This document shows, in pieces, positions 24,770-33,090 of a stretch of 42,575 nt of DNA. Position 1 is the first letter of the stretch. Every line of letters begins with the position of its first letter. Both the position numbers and the translations under genes were made by a program. The notes under the pieces are model-generated. The model was not told the origin of the DNA. It saw only the letters and a list, made by a program, of their open reading frames with translations, and searched no databases. The stretch is from an uncultured Collinsella sp. (GTDB taxonomy: Bacteria > Actinomycetota > Coriobacteriia > Coriobacteriales > Coriobacteriaceae): positions 1 through 42,575 of the forward strand of contig UQSK01000011.1 of NCBI GenBank assembly GCA_900543605.1. The letters are read 5' to 3'.

Positions 24770-26371
24770 CTACGACGCCAGTGTGGCGATGACGGCTTCG
24801 TCGCCGGCGTATATGAGGGTGTTGCCATCGGGAATGATCGTCTGGCCTTCGCGCTTGAGCATCACCACAATAAACGGATGTTTGCCTTGCGGCACATCGC
24901 GCAGGCGCTGGCCGGCCAGGCGACCGTGGGGGGTTACGGTGACCTCGCGCAGCGTAACCTCGGCACGCTCTTCAAACGTCGGCGCGGCCATCACCAGCAG
25001 GTCACCTTCCTCGATGACGGTATCGCCGTTGGGCAGCACCGGGTGCGCCCCGTCGCGCAGCACCAGGACCACGAGCATGTCTGTGGCGCTGCCAATGTCC
25101 GCGAGCGAGCGACCGGCAAACGGATGTCCAGCGCCTACCTTGAGCTTGACGAACGACATGCCGTCCTCGTCGCGGTAGTCGTTAAAAGTGCGGCGCACAT
25201 CGCCTTCCGCATCGATCATATCGAGCTTCTTCGCCACCGCCGGCAGCAGCGAGCCCTGCACCACAATGCTCGACACGGCAATCACAAATACCAGGTCAAA
25301 TAGGTCGTGTCCGCCGGGAACGCCGGCCACCACGGCAAAGAGACTAAAGACGACCGAAGCTGCTCCGCGCAGGCCCGCCCAGCTTACGAGCGCGACCTGG
25401 CGGGGATTCGTCTTAAAGGGCGCTAGGAGCACACCGACGGCGATGGGGCGGCTCACGAAGAGCATGAACGCCATGAGTGCCAGGCCCGGCAGCAGCATCT
25501 GCGGCAGGCGTGCGGGCGTTACGAGCAGGCCGAGCAAGAAGAAGATCGTCATCTCGGCCATCTCGGTGAGGGTGTCAAAGAAGTGCGCCATCTCGACTTT
25601 GCCGGTGATGTCGCTGGCACCCAGTACAATGCCTGCCAGGTATACAGCCAAAAAGCCGTTGCCGTCCAGATAGCTTGGTAGCGCGTAGGCGACGATGGCC
25701 ACGGCGAACAAGAAGATGGTCTGCGCGCCCTCGGCCGTTGCATGTGCGCGTTCAATCAGGCGGCCTGCCGCCCAGCCGATGGCAAGGCCCAGGCCCGCGC
25801 CTAGAATGATCTGCTTGGCCAGCAGTGCGGGAATGTTGATGTCGCCGCCGGCCGCGAGTGTAGCGAGCACAGCGGTGAGCATGTAGGCGACGGGGTCGTT
25901 GGAGCCCGATTCGACCTCGAGCAGCGAGTCGGTGCCGCCCCTCAGCGAAAGGTTGTGCTCGCGCAGCACGCTAAAGACGCTGGCCGCGTCGGTGGATGCC
26001 ACGACCGATCCCAGCAGCAGGCCGTCGATCCAGTCGAAGCCCAGCACAAAGTGGGCGAACGCGCCGGTGATGCCTGCGGTGATGACGACGCCGAGCGTGC
26101 TCAGCAACACCGCGGGCACGGAGACGGGTTTGGCACGGTCGATATTGGTGTTAAAGCCGCCGTAGAACATGATGAACAGCAGCGCCGTGCTGCAGACGGT
26201 TTCGGTAAGCGCAAAGTCGCTAAAGTCGATATGCGCCGGGCCGTTGACGCCCAACAGCATGCCGAGCGCGATAAAGATGAGCAGGGTGGGGAAGGGGAGT
26301 TTTTTGCCGACGGGTTTGATGGTCAGGCACAGAATAATAACGAGGCCGATAAAGAGAAGGATCTGGTTCAT
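24770..26371 (-). CDS. K+/H+ (cation/proton) antiporter, NhaP2/CvrA-like
   Basis: 533-aa membrane antiporter of the CPA1 family. About 12-13 hydrophobic segments fill residues 1-390, including the ion-site stretch SVVASTDAASVFSVL and VESGSNDPVAYML (paired Asp residues of the CPA core). The C-terminal part holds two TrkA_C/RCK-C type domains (about 400-470 and 480-533; GDLLVMAAP, GDEAVIATL), the cytosolic regulatory arrangement seen in NhaP2. Probable role: potassium or sodium efflux and pH control. The ribosome site GGAG is a little far from the ATG. Confidence 0.87.
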   Translation of the reverse strand: MNQILLFIGLVIILCLTIKPVGKKLPFPTLLIFIALGMLLGVNGPAHIDFSDFALTETVCSTALLFIMFYGGFNTNIDRAKPVSVPAVLLSTLGVVITAGITGAFAHFVLGFDWIDGLLLGSVVASTDAASVFSVLREHNLSLRGGTDSLLEVESGSNDPVAYMLTAVLATLAAGGDINIPALLAKQIILGAGLGLAIGWAAGRLIERAHATAEGAQTIFLFAVAIVAYALPSYLDGNGFLAVYLAGIVLGASDITGKVEMAHFFDTLTEMAEMTIFFLLGLLVTPARLPQMLLPGLALMAFMLFVSRPIAVGVLLAPFKTNPRQVALVSWAGLRGAASVVFSLFAVVAGVPGGHDLFDLVFVIAVSSIVVQGSLLPAVAKKLDMIDAEGDVRRTFNDYRDEDGMSFVKLKVGAGHPFAGRSLADIGSATDMLVVLVLRDGAHPVLPNGDTVIEEGDLLVMAAPTFEERAEVTLREVTVTPHGRLAGQRLRDVPQGKHPFIVVMLKREGQTIIPDGNTLIYAGDEAVIATLAS

Positions 26372-26624
26372 GGATGGTGTCCGCTCCTGGGTGGTTGGCG
26401 TGGCACGGTCAGTTGTTTGCGGTTATTTGTACCCAAAGATGGTGGGTTTATGGGGTTGGATTGCGGGCGTGCGCGATATCGTCATAGACGGCAGTCGTCT
26501 TTGCCTCTGCTCGGAAACCCTTTCCAGCTTTATTGCAACGGAGTACAATGGGTAACGTTTAAGTTCAACTTGAAGTTTTAGTTGCGGCGCCGGGCTTCGG
26601 CCGCAATGCAAGGAGAGGCGTACC

Positions 26625-27464
26625 ATGGCGATCTATGTGACATCTGATGCTCACGGGCACGTGCGTGCGCTTGACGAGGCCCTGTCCAAGATCTCGTTGA
26701 CGTCCGACGACACACTGTACGTGCTGGGCGACATGATCGATCGCGGGCCCGATCCGGTCGGCGTTATTAAGCTCGTGCGCTCGCTGCCCAACGCTCGCGT
26801 GCTCAAGGGTAATCACGAGCAGATCATGCTCGATGCCATCATTGGCCAGGATTCGCTCGATGCCGAGACCTGGGATATCAACGGTGGCTGGACGACGCGC
26901 GAGCAGCTCAACGACATGGAATTTGAGGCATACGAGGAGCTCGTGCGATGGATGGCCGCGCTGCCGCTCTACGCGGTGGTCGAGACCGAGGAGCGCCCGT
27001 ATCTGCTGGTACATGCTGGAATCGAGATGAAGGCGGCGCGCGCGTTTTTGCTTGAGCATGGTGTCGATTGTGCCGATGGCGTCGGAGCGGTGGGTGCCGA
27101 TCGCGAGCTGCTGCAGCAGATGCTCGCGGTGCAGTCGTCCGATGACCTGCTATGGATTCGTCATGGCTATTGGGATGTGCCGACCGGGCTGCTTTCTGCC
27201 GAGGGCAAGGGCCCGGTCGTGGTGAGCGGTCACACGCCCACGGTATCGCTTGGGCGCTATTGCGAGGTCGGTGGTCTGGCAGGGCTCGATGAGGAGTCGG
27301 GCCGCGGGCAGATTGTGCGCCTGGGTGGCGAGGATACCGCTGGTGTGCCCGATCGCATCGATATCGATTGCGCCGCCGCCACCGGCTCCGAGTTCGGCCG
27401 CGTGGGCATCCTGCGGCTCGATGATGGGGCGGAGTTCTACGCGAACATCAACCCGGGCGAATAA
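26625..27464 (+). CDS. PPP-type metallophosphoesterase
   Basis: 279-aa dinuclear-metal phosphatase. DAHGH (9-13), GDMIDRGPD (about 37-45), GNHE (about 63-66), VHAGI (about 128-132) and SGHTP (about 205-209) are the complete PPP signature as in PrpE, ApaH-like and bacterial Ser/Thr phosphatases. AAGGAGAGG precedes the ATG. It may act on phosphoproteins or dinucleoside polyphosphates; the sequence does not decide. Flanked downstream by a repeat-rich gap. Confidence 0.88.
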   Translation: MAIYVTSDAHGHVRALDEALSKISLTSDDTLYVLGDMIDRGPDPVGVIKLVRSLPNARVLKGNHEQIMLDAIIGQDSLDAETWDINGGWTTREQLNDMEFEAYEELVRWMAALPLYAVVETEERPYLLVHAGIEMKAARAFLLEHGVDCADGVGAVGADRELLQQMLAVQSSDDLLWIRHGYWDVPTGLLSAEGKGPVVVSGHTPTVSLGRYCEVGGLAGLDEESGRGQIVRLGGEDTAGVPDRIDIDCAAATGSEFGRVGILRLDDGAEFYANINPGE

Positions 27465-27579
27465 TCGGCGCAAGGGGTAGCTAATTTTGGACGGGGCCTT
27501 TTTTGACTACTTTTGCCCTTCTGCCCGCTAATTGATTTCTCTGGGACGGGGATTAAGTAATCATTTGGCTACCCGCTGG
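27465..27579. repeat. Gene-free stretch with GGGACGGGGATTAA-family repeat
   Basis: TTGATTTCTCTGGGACGGGGATTAAGTAATCA (27532-27563; core GGGACGGGGATTAA) matches the copy at 38623-38661. GGGTAGC (27476) and GCTACCC (27568) form an outer inverted pair, with GGACGGGG repeated at 27490. No gene is visible. Confidence 0.65.
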
Positions 27580-27702
27580 CTAAGTGAGTAGACTTTTTTG
27601 GAAATGCCGAGCACCCAACATATTTGCCTCAATAAAACCGCAGGTCACAGACTTGTGCTCTGTCGGTGTGGTCAGGGATTCGGTAAAAGTCTACTCACTT
27701 AG
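27580..27702. repeat. 123-bp element with perfect 18-bp inverted ends
   Basis: CTAAGTGAGTAGACTTTT (27580-27597) and its exact reverse complement (27685-27702) enclose 87 bp without a supported frame. The size and perfect ends resemble a small non-autonomous element or a long hairpin RNA. The remainder, 27703-27783, holds no recognisable feature. Confidence 0.7.
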
Positions 27703-27783
27703 TTTTGCGTGATGCATATTGTTTGCAACGAGACCCCAGCCGGGGCGATTCCATCGCAAATTCCGGTGACCGGGGGCAGCTAA

Positions 27784-29383
27784 TTAGGCTCCGTATGGAT
27801 TGCGGTCGCGTTCGATGCGTTGGCGGATGCGGCGGTACTCGATAATCAACAGCACCAGCAGTAGGGCCATGATGGCTAGGTAGCTCACCACAGCGCCCAT
27901 CAGACCCAGCAGCTTAATCAGGATCACTGGCAGCACCACGCTTACGGCGAAGCAGATCAGGTAGATCTTGGTGACGTCGCCGGCGTGGCGCAGCACCGTG
28001 ATGATGGCGTAGATAAAGTCGATGGCCGCGGTGACGCCGCCGGCGACGACCATCAGCAGCGCCAGCGTACGGTAGCGCTCAAAGCTGAGACCGTACATAA
28101 AGCTCATGAGGGGAATACCGGGACCTGCCATAAATGCGGCGCACACGCCGGTGATGACCACGATCAGCGCCATAACGGCAACAATAATCAGGTCAAAGCG
28201 ACGACGCTTGCGAGGATTAGCCCAAATGCTCGACAAGCGCAAGAGCTGCGGTTTATAGACAAATCCGATGCTCAGCAAAATGGCCTGAGCTGGAAAAAAC
28301 AGGGCATTAAAGTACAGCTGGTATTTGTAGGCCAGTGTTCCTTCCATCACAAACTTGGGCATGCTTTCGATAAGGTTGAACAGGAATAGCGCGCCAAAGA
28401 GTGGGGCGCACTGGACAAACAGGTGGCCGACCTCGCGCAGGCTTACGCGGCGCGATTTTTCGGTCTCGAGCAGGGCGAGCGGCGCGGTGACCAGCACGAG
28501 CGAGGCGATCGCGGTGACACCCATGGCCATGGCCGCGATGGGCATGCTACGCGTGAGGAACAGCGCCACGCTGAAGACCGCGATGACGCCGACGGAGCGT
28601 AGCGTTTGACTCATTCCAGCCAAGTAGAGCTTGTCGGCCTGCTGCAGGCGGCCTTCGTACACGTCGGCGACGCCGTCGATGACCTTGTAGAGGTAGACGC
28701 CCAGGCCGATCGTCGCCATATGCGCGTCATAGCCGCGGGCGCTGCTGTACATGAGGCCGCAGCCTAGGGCGAGCGCTCCGCAGGTCCAACGATTGAGCTG
28801 GTAGGAGGCAAAGGACGTCTTTTCGTCGAAAGGACGTCTTTTCGTCGATGTCCGAGACCTGGAAATTGCGCACGCCGTAGTTGCACGCGATCATAATGAG
28901 CGTGCCGGTGACGAAGGCGATGGAGAATTTGCCTGCTTCTTCGGCGCCCACGAGCTGCGTGGACACGATGGTGAGCAGCGGAAACGCCAAGCCCCACACG
29001 GCGGTGCCGAGAGTGTTCCAAAGGTAATCGCGGCGGGTGGCGTGCTCTTCGTATTCAGCCTCTTGCGTGGAGAACCCGCCGCCGTAGACGGCGCCGAGCA
29101 GACGGTTCCACCAAGCGTTGACCATGCGGCGTACGGGGCCGGGCTCTCGATCGCGCTCGCGCCGGTGACGTGTGACTTGGTTGCTATTGGGGCCACCGGC
29201 GTTGCGTTGGCTCAGCTCCTGGATGCGAGCGAGCTCCTCAGCGGTGTGCGAGGCGGGGAACAGGCCGTTCTCGATGCGACCGCCCTGGGCCTTCGCGGCG
29301 CCGTCTTTCGATGCAGCGGGGTTGGAGATGCCGTTGCGGCGGGCGATGGCGCGGCGAATGCTATCGAGGGGCGTGATGCTCAA
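27784..29383 (-). pseudogene. Polysaccharide flippase (Wzx/MATE-like), frameshifted by a 19-bp duplication
   Basis: Membrane exporter of lipid-linked sugar units, or a related polysaccharide transporter. The first half (218 codons as read, 29383 to 28727) has a polar 120-residue N-terminus, then the first membrane segments (LWNTLGTAVWGLAFPLLTIV). The second half (27784 to about 28790) supplies about nine more segments. The frames are separated by an exact 19-bp tandem repeat at 28810-28847. Deleting one copy joins them as DEKTSFASYQLNRWTCGALA and gives one frame of 1,581 bp, 526 aa, normal for the family. The start TTG at 29383 is chosen for AGAAAGGA 7 bp upstream; an ATG at 29434 is the alternative. 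Whether the break is real, phase-variable or an assembly error is unresolved. Confidence 0.8.
28810..28847. repeat. Exact 19-bp tandem duplication inside the flippase gene
   Basis: AAAGGACGTCTTTTCGTCG occurs at 28810-28828 and again at 28829-28847 with no difference. Because 19 is not a multiple of three, it shifts the reading frame. Confidence 0.95.
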
Positions 29384-29484
29384 AGCGGGGTCCTTTCTAT
29401 TGCTGCGCTCTAGTATAGTCGCGGCGGTATCCATTCGTGTTTTTGAACAGGTTGTTCAATAATTTCGGCGGCGCCATTCGGTAG
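29384..29484 (-). promoter_or_regulatory. Upstream region of the flippase gene with palindromic site
   Basis: TTGAACA-GGT-TGTTCAA (29443-29459) is a perfect 7-3-7 palindrome. On the minus strand it is followed by TATACT (29416-29411), a good -10 box, without a clear -35. It may bind a regulator of the flippase gene. The spacing (GAAC-N5-GTTC) is one base longer than a Gram-positive LexA box. Confidence 0.4.
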
Positions 29485-29600
29485 TCGGCACTTTGGGAAC
29501 GTCCCTAAGTGCCGGCATCCGGGGACACTCCTTGGTTGTTGCCTGTTCAAGAGTGTCCCCAACGACTAGTCGTTTAAGAACGTCCCCAATGACTAGGCCG
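29485..29600. repeat. Composite of GGGGACACTCC / GTGCCGGCA palindromes
   Basis: Three hairpins in a row: CGGCACTT...AAGTGCCG (29485-29514) with an inner GGGA/TCCC; GGGGACACTC...GAGTGTCCCC (29521-29560), perfect 10-bp arms; and CGACTAGTCG with flanking GTCCCC. The same words occur at 7395 and 42204-42256, in both orientations. No gene lies in 29484-29735. Confidence 0.8.
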
Positions 29601-29645
29601 CTTGCCTGCGATTTTTGACCGTTGGGCGGGCTTGCCGCCCTTGCC

Positions 29646-29661
29646 GCAAAAACGTTTTTGC
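29646..29661. promoter_or_regulatory. 16-bp palindrome upstream of pckA
   Basis: GCAAAAACGTTTTTGC is a perfect palindrome centred on CG, the form of LacI/CcpA-type operators, 75 bp before the pckA start and just upstream of TACAAC (29670-29675), a possible -10. It suggests carbon-source control of gluconeogenesis; no regulator is identified here. Confidence 0.5.
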
Positions 29662-29735
29662 ATATCGGGTACAACGGGCTTTACGTGAGTAAAGTGCGCG
29701 TCGCGTCCACGTGTCGCGTTTTTAAAGGAGGCCCC

Positions 29736-31406
29736 ATGCCTGGTGTTACCCCTGCAGAAGTTTTGTCCAACTTTGGTATTACGCTGGTCGAAGATCCCGC
29801 CGAGAATCAGCCCCGCCTGCTGGTCGATCTACCCGCCGCGGAGCTCGTCGAGCACGCCATCCGCCGCGAAGAAGGCCGCATGGCATCCAACGGCGCGCTG
29901 GTGATTGAGACGGGGGAGCGCACCGGCCGTTCACCCAACGATCGCTTTATCGTTGACACCCCCGATGTTCACGACAAGATCGCCTGGGGCGCGGTCAACC
30001 GTCCGCTGTCCGTCGAGAGCTATGAGGCCATCAAGGCCGGCATCGTCGACTATCTCAACGAGCGCGACGTGTTCGTCACCCGTGGCATGGCAGGTGCCGA
30101 CCGCAACCACACGCGTCGACTGCTCGTTGCCTGCGAGCGTGCCAGCCAGGCACTCTTTATCAAGCAGATGCTCGCCCGCCCGCTTGCCCGCGAAATCGCG
30201 CGCACCGGCGAGCCCGACTTCTGCGTGCTCGCAGCGCCCGGTTACCAGTGCGATCCCGCCATCAAGGGCCTCAACTCCAGCGCCGCCGTGGTCATCAACT
30301 TCCAGGAACGCGTGATTCTGGTCGCCGGCACCGGCTACTCCGGCGAGATTAAAAAGTCGATCTTTAGCGTCATGAACTATCTGCTGCCCGTCGAGGACGA
30401 CGTGCTGCCCATGCACTGCTCGGCCAGCATGGATCCCGTCACGCACGAGACCGCCGTGTTCTTTGGCCTGTCCGGCACCGGCAAGACCACGCTTTCTGCC
30501 AATCCCACGCGCCTGCTGATCGGCGACGACGAGCACGGTTGGTCCGACATGGGTATCTTCAACATCGAGGGTGGCTGCTACGCAAAATGCGAGGGCCTGG
30601 ACGCCTTCCACGAGCCCGAGATCTTCAACGCCGTCCGTTTTGGCGCCATTTGCGAAAACGTGGTGCTCGACGAGAACCGCAAGCCCAACTACGATGACAT
30701 CTCGATCACGCACAACACGCGCGTGGCCTATCCCGTGGAGCACATTCCTAACGCGTGGACTAAGGGCATGGGCACCACTCCGAGTGTCGTGCTGTTCCTG
30801 ACTTGCGACGCTTTTGGCGTGCTGCCGCCCATCTCGCGTCTGACGGCCGACGCCGCCATGTACCACTTTGTGACGGGCTTTACGGCTAAGATTCCCGGCA
30901 CCGAGGTCGGCGTCACCGAGCCCACGCCCACGTTCTCTTCGCTGTTCGGCGAGCCGTTTATGCCACTCGACCCCATGGTTTACGCCAAGATGCTCGGCGA
31001 GCGCATTGCCGACGGCCGCACGCGTGTGTACCTGGTCAACACCGGCTGGATCGGCGGCGGCTACGGCGTAGGCCATCGCATCGAGCTGGCCTACACGCGC
31101 TCGCTGGTCGCGCGCGCCCTCGACGGCACCATCGAGGACAGCGAGTTCGTGCACGACGACATCTTTAACGTCGACATTCCCACGACGTGCCACGGCGTGC
31201 CCGATGGCATCCTGGTGCCGCGCAAATACTGGCAGAGCACCGCGCGCTACGACGAGGCCGCGCACAACCTGGCGGTGATGTTCGAGGAGAACTTCGAGAA
31301 GAAGTACTCGCACCTGCCCGAGTCCGTCAAAGCCGCCGGCCCGCACGCCCAGGTGTCCGCCGAGGCTCGTCATCGCGGCCGCGGCCTGCTGGGGCTCCGC
31401 CACTAG
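29736..31406 (+). CDS. pckA: Phosphoenolpyruvate carboxykinase (ATP)
   Basis: Interconverts oxaloacetate and PEP with ATP/ADP; cytosolic; 556 aa. TGRSPNDRFIV (about 70-80), the P-loop GLSGTGKTTLSA (about 244-255), GDDEHGWSD (about 264-272) with the metal Asp, and NTRVAYP and TRVYLVNTGW are the ATP-type PckA blocks. The start at 29736 follows AAAGGAGG; the longer frame upstream is rejected. In gut anaerobes it often runs in the PEP-to-oxaloacetate direction to feed succinate formation; that is inference. Confidence 0.96.
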   Translation: MPGVTPAEVLSNFGITLVEDPAENQPRLLVDLPAAELVEHAIRREEGRMASNGALVIETGERTGRSPNDRFIVDTPDVHDKIAWGAVNRPLSVESYEAIKAGIVDYLNERDVFVTRGMAGADRNHTRRLLVACERASQALFIKQMLARPLAREIARTGEPDFCVLAAPGYQCDPAIKGLNSSAAVVINFQERVILVAGTGYSGEIKKSIFSVMNYLLPVEDDVLPMHCSASMDPVTHETAVFFGLSGTGKTTLSANPTRLLIGDDEHGWSDMGIFNIEGGCYAKCEGLDAFHEPEIFNAVRFGAICENVVLDENRKPNYDDISITHNTRVAYPVEHIPNAWTKGMGTTPSVVLFLTCDAFGVLPPISRLTADAAMYHFVTGFTAKIPGTEVGVTEPTPTFSSLFGEPFMPLDPMVYAKMLGERIADGRTRVYLVNTGWIGGGYGVGHRIELAYTRSLVARALDGTIEDSEFVHDDIFNVDIPTTCHGVPDGILVPRKYWQSTARYDEAAHNLAVMFEENFEKKYSHLPESVKAAGPHAQVSAEARHRGRGLLGLRH

Positions 31407-31421
31407 CGTCGCCTCAGACTC

Positions 31422-31459
31422 AAAACCATCATAAAGGGGGGCACCTTTGTGGTGGTTTT
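31422..31459. repeat. Dispersed palindrome, CCACCACAAAGG family, copy 3 (degenerate)
   Basis: AAAACCATCATAAAGG ... CACCTTTGTGGTGGTTTT, 15 bp after the pckA stop. The left arm carries substitutions that break perfect pairing (ATCATA against the usual ACCACA). Confidence 0.8.
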
Positions 31460-31486
31460 GCTTGTGTGGATGACTCGGGTTACAAT
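31458..31486 (+). promoter_or_regulatory. Promoter of the leader at 31490-31628
   Basis: TTGCTT (31458-31463) and TACAAT (31481-31486) with a 17-bp spacer. Transcription would begin near 31493, 136 bp before the next start codon. Confidence 0.55.
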
Positions 31487-31492
31487 ACGCCT

Positions 31493-31590
31493 GACATATC
31501 GTCCCCTTCTCCGGATGGGGACAGCGTAAGCGCTCTTGTGGCGGCACCGTAGGACTTTGAAGGTGGCCGCTGTGAGAGCGCTTTTTGTTT
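31493..31590 (+). ncRNA. Structured leader or attenuator (candidate)
   Basis: After the promoter, GTCCCC/GGGGAC (31501-31522) forms a hairpin, then AGCGCTCT (31529-31536) pairs with AGAGCGCT (31575-31582), enclosing a partial GGCGGCACC/GGTGGCCGC stem, and ends in TTTTTGTTT. This is a terminator between a promoter and the B3/4 gene, hence attenuator or small RNA. GGCGGCACCG recalls the T-box antiterminator word, but the leader is too short for a standard T-box. The class is unknown. Confidence 0.45.
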
Positions 31591-31628
31591 AGGCATTCGC
31601 ATTGGGGCGAATCGTGAAGGGAGCACGT

Positions 31629-32348
31629 ATGAAGAGCTTTATTGCCGAGGATTCATTCTGGGAGCTGTTTCCGCGGGCAGCGGTCGGTGTTGTGGTCGTG
31701 AAGGGCATGAAGCCCGCGGTTCAGATTCCCCAGGAGGACGTGGACGCGATTGCGGCGTTGCTCGACCGCGCCAATATCGACGCGGAGCGTCATCTGACCA
31801 GCGATACTATCAGCGAGAACGCACCGGTCAAGGCATGGCGCGAGGCCTATCGTCTGTTCAAGACCAAAAAGGGCGCGCGTTGCTCAATCGAGAACCTGCT
31901 CAAACGCGTGCTCAAAGGTAAGCCGGTGGGCCACATTACGCCTGCGGTGGACATCTATAACACGGTGTCGCTGACCTACGCGCTGCCCGTGGGAGGCGAG
32001 GATCTGCGCGCTATCGAGGGCGATCTGCGCCTGGCGGTCACTGGTGGCGGGGATGCGTTCCTGCCGCTTGGCGAGGATGTGGATGACCCGACGCTGCCCG
32101 GCGAGCTTGCCTACATCGACGATGCGGGCGCCGTGTGCCGCTGCTGGAACTGGCGCGACGGCGTTCGCACGGCGCTGTCCGATGATTCGGCCGATGCGTT
32201 CCTGGCGATTGAGTGCGTGGAGCCCGAGCGGATGGGGGATTGCCAGGCTGCCGTTGATCGTCTCGCCGAGTTGCTCGAGCGTTATCTGGGCGCTACGGTT
32301 GTCGTTAAGACGCTTGTGACCCGCGACAATCCCTGCGTGGAGCTGTAG
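31629..32348 (+). CDS. B3/B4 tRNA-binding-domain protein
   Basis: 239-aa protein with the B3/4 domain otherwise found in the beta subunit of phenylalanyl-tRNA synthetase, here stand-alone. Recognisable parts are ENLLKRVLKGKPVGHITPAVDIYN (abbreviated: LLKRV...ITPAVDIYN), a glycine-acid turn (AIEGDLRLAVTGGGDAF) and CRCWNWRDG. Such proteins are proposed to edit mischarged tRNA, but this is not established. GAAGGGAGC precedes the ATG; a structured leader lies upstream. Confidence 0.8.
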   Translation: MKSFIAEDSFWELFPRAAVGVVVVKGMKPAVQIPQEDVDAIAALLDRANIDAERHLTSDTISENAPVKAWREAYRLFKTKKGARCSIENLLKRVLKGKPVGHITPAVDIYNTVSLTYALPVGGEDLRAIEGDLRLAVTGGGDAFLPLGEDVDDPTLPGELAYIDDAGAVCRCWNWRDGVRTALSDDSADAFLAIECVEPERMGDCQAAVDRLAELLERYLGATVVVKTLVTRDNPCVEL

Positions 32349-32376
32349 CGACGCCTGCGGATCATGTTCGCCGGCC

Positions 32377-32416
32377 CAAACCACCACAAAGGTGCCTGTC
32401 CTCTTTGTGGTGGTTT
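32377..32416. repeat. Dispersed palindrome, CCACCACAAAGG family, copy 4
   Basis: AAACCACCACAAAGG ... TCTTTGTGGTGGTTTTT, 29 bp after the B3/4 stop, ending in five T: it would serve as a terminator. Confidence 0.9.
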
Positions 32417-32521
32417 TTATGTTGATGGGTTAACAAATAGGGCGTGCAGGGCTGCCGGCCGTTAAGTACGGCTAAGATGTTTACCCGTTAGCATTATGCA
32501 AGCGAAAGGCGGTCGTCTCCC

Positions 32522-32971
32522 ATGCAGCAGAGCGACGAGACACGTTTCGAGGACTTTGTCGGACTGATCAGCGGACTCTACAAGGAGATCCAGCGCATTA
32601 AGACGTCTGAGGGCGCAAGGCTGGGTCTCAAGGGCTCCGACGTTATGTGCCTGTACTATCTTGAGCGCAGCAAGGACGGCCTGACTGGCGCCGACCTGGC
32701 TCGCATGGCAGGCGTGACCCGCGCCGCCGTCTCGCGTACGCTCGCGCATCTGGAGGAGGGTGGCTACGTCGAGGTCGATGATTCGGGCGATGCCGCCGTT
32801 AAGTATCGTGCTCCGGTGCGCCTGACCGCTCTGGGCGGCGAGAGCATGAGCGAGGCGGACCGCATCATTCGCGAGGTGCTCGATACCACCGGTAAGGCTA
32901 TGGGTGTGGAGCAGCGCGAGCAGATGTATGCGTCGCTGCGCACGATTCTCAACACCCTGCGCGAGATCTAA
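32522..32971 (+). CDS. MarR-family transcriptional regulator
   Basis: 149-aa winged-helix regulator. LKGSDVMCLYYLERSKDG, LTGADLARMAGVTRAAVSRTLAHLEEGGYV (abbreviated: LARMAGVTRAAVSRTL, about 60-75) is the helix-turn-helix, and DSGDAAVKYRAPVRLT the wing. The ends are helical for dimerisation. A possible operator lies in the AT-rich 32460-32500 upstream. The gene stands alone, 119 bp before degV, so its ligand and target are unknown. Confidence 0.87.
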   Translation: MQQSDETRFEDFVGLISGLYKEIQRIKTSEGARLGLKGSDVMCLYYLERSKDGLTGADLARMAGVTRAAVSRTLAHLEEGGYVEVDDSGDAAVKYRAPVRLTALGGESMSEADRIIREVLDTTGKAMGVEQREQMYASLRTILNTLREI

Positions 32972-33090
32972 GGCCGCCAAGGCATTTGCTTCCAATTAAC
33001 AACTGCATAGTCCCGTTTGAGTGCGTATGCCGTGCCGGGGCATTGCTGTCAAAATTCCCCGCGAGAGGTCCGCGAAAGAAAGGATTCGCT

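Noticed and set aside
27465..27783. CRISPR array in the repeat-rich gap
   Set aside because: Repeats are inverted and few, without regular spacing or spacers, and there are no cas genes.
29443..29459. LexA box
   Set aside because: GAAC and GTTC are separated by five bases instead of four and no SOS gene follows.
29931..31547. 538-codon minus-strand frame opposite pckA
   Set aside because: Shadow of pckA; composition biased and no recognisable domain.
31529..31590. Standard T-box riboswitch
   Set aside because: The leader is about 100 nt, with no recognisable Stem I or specifier loop; only a weak resemblance of one word remains, so it is listed as an unclassified leader.
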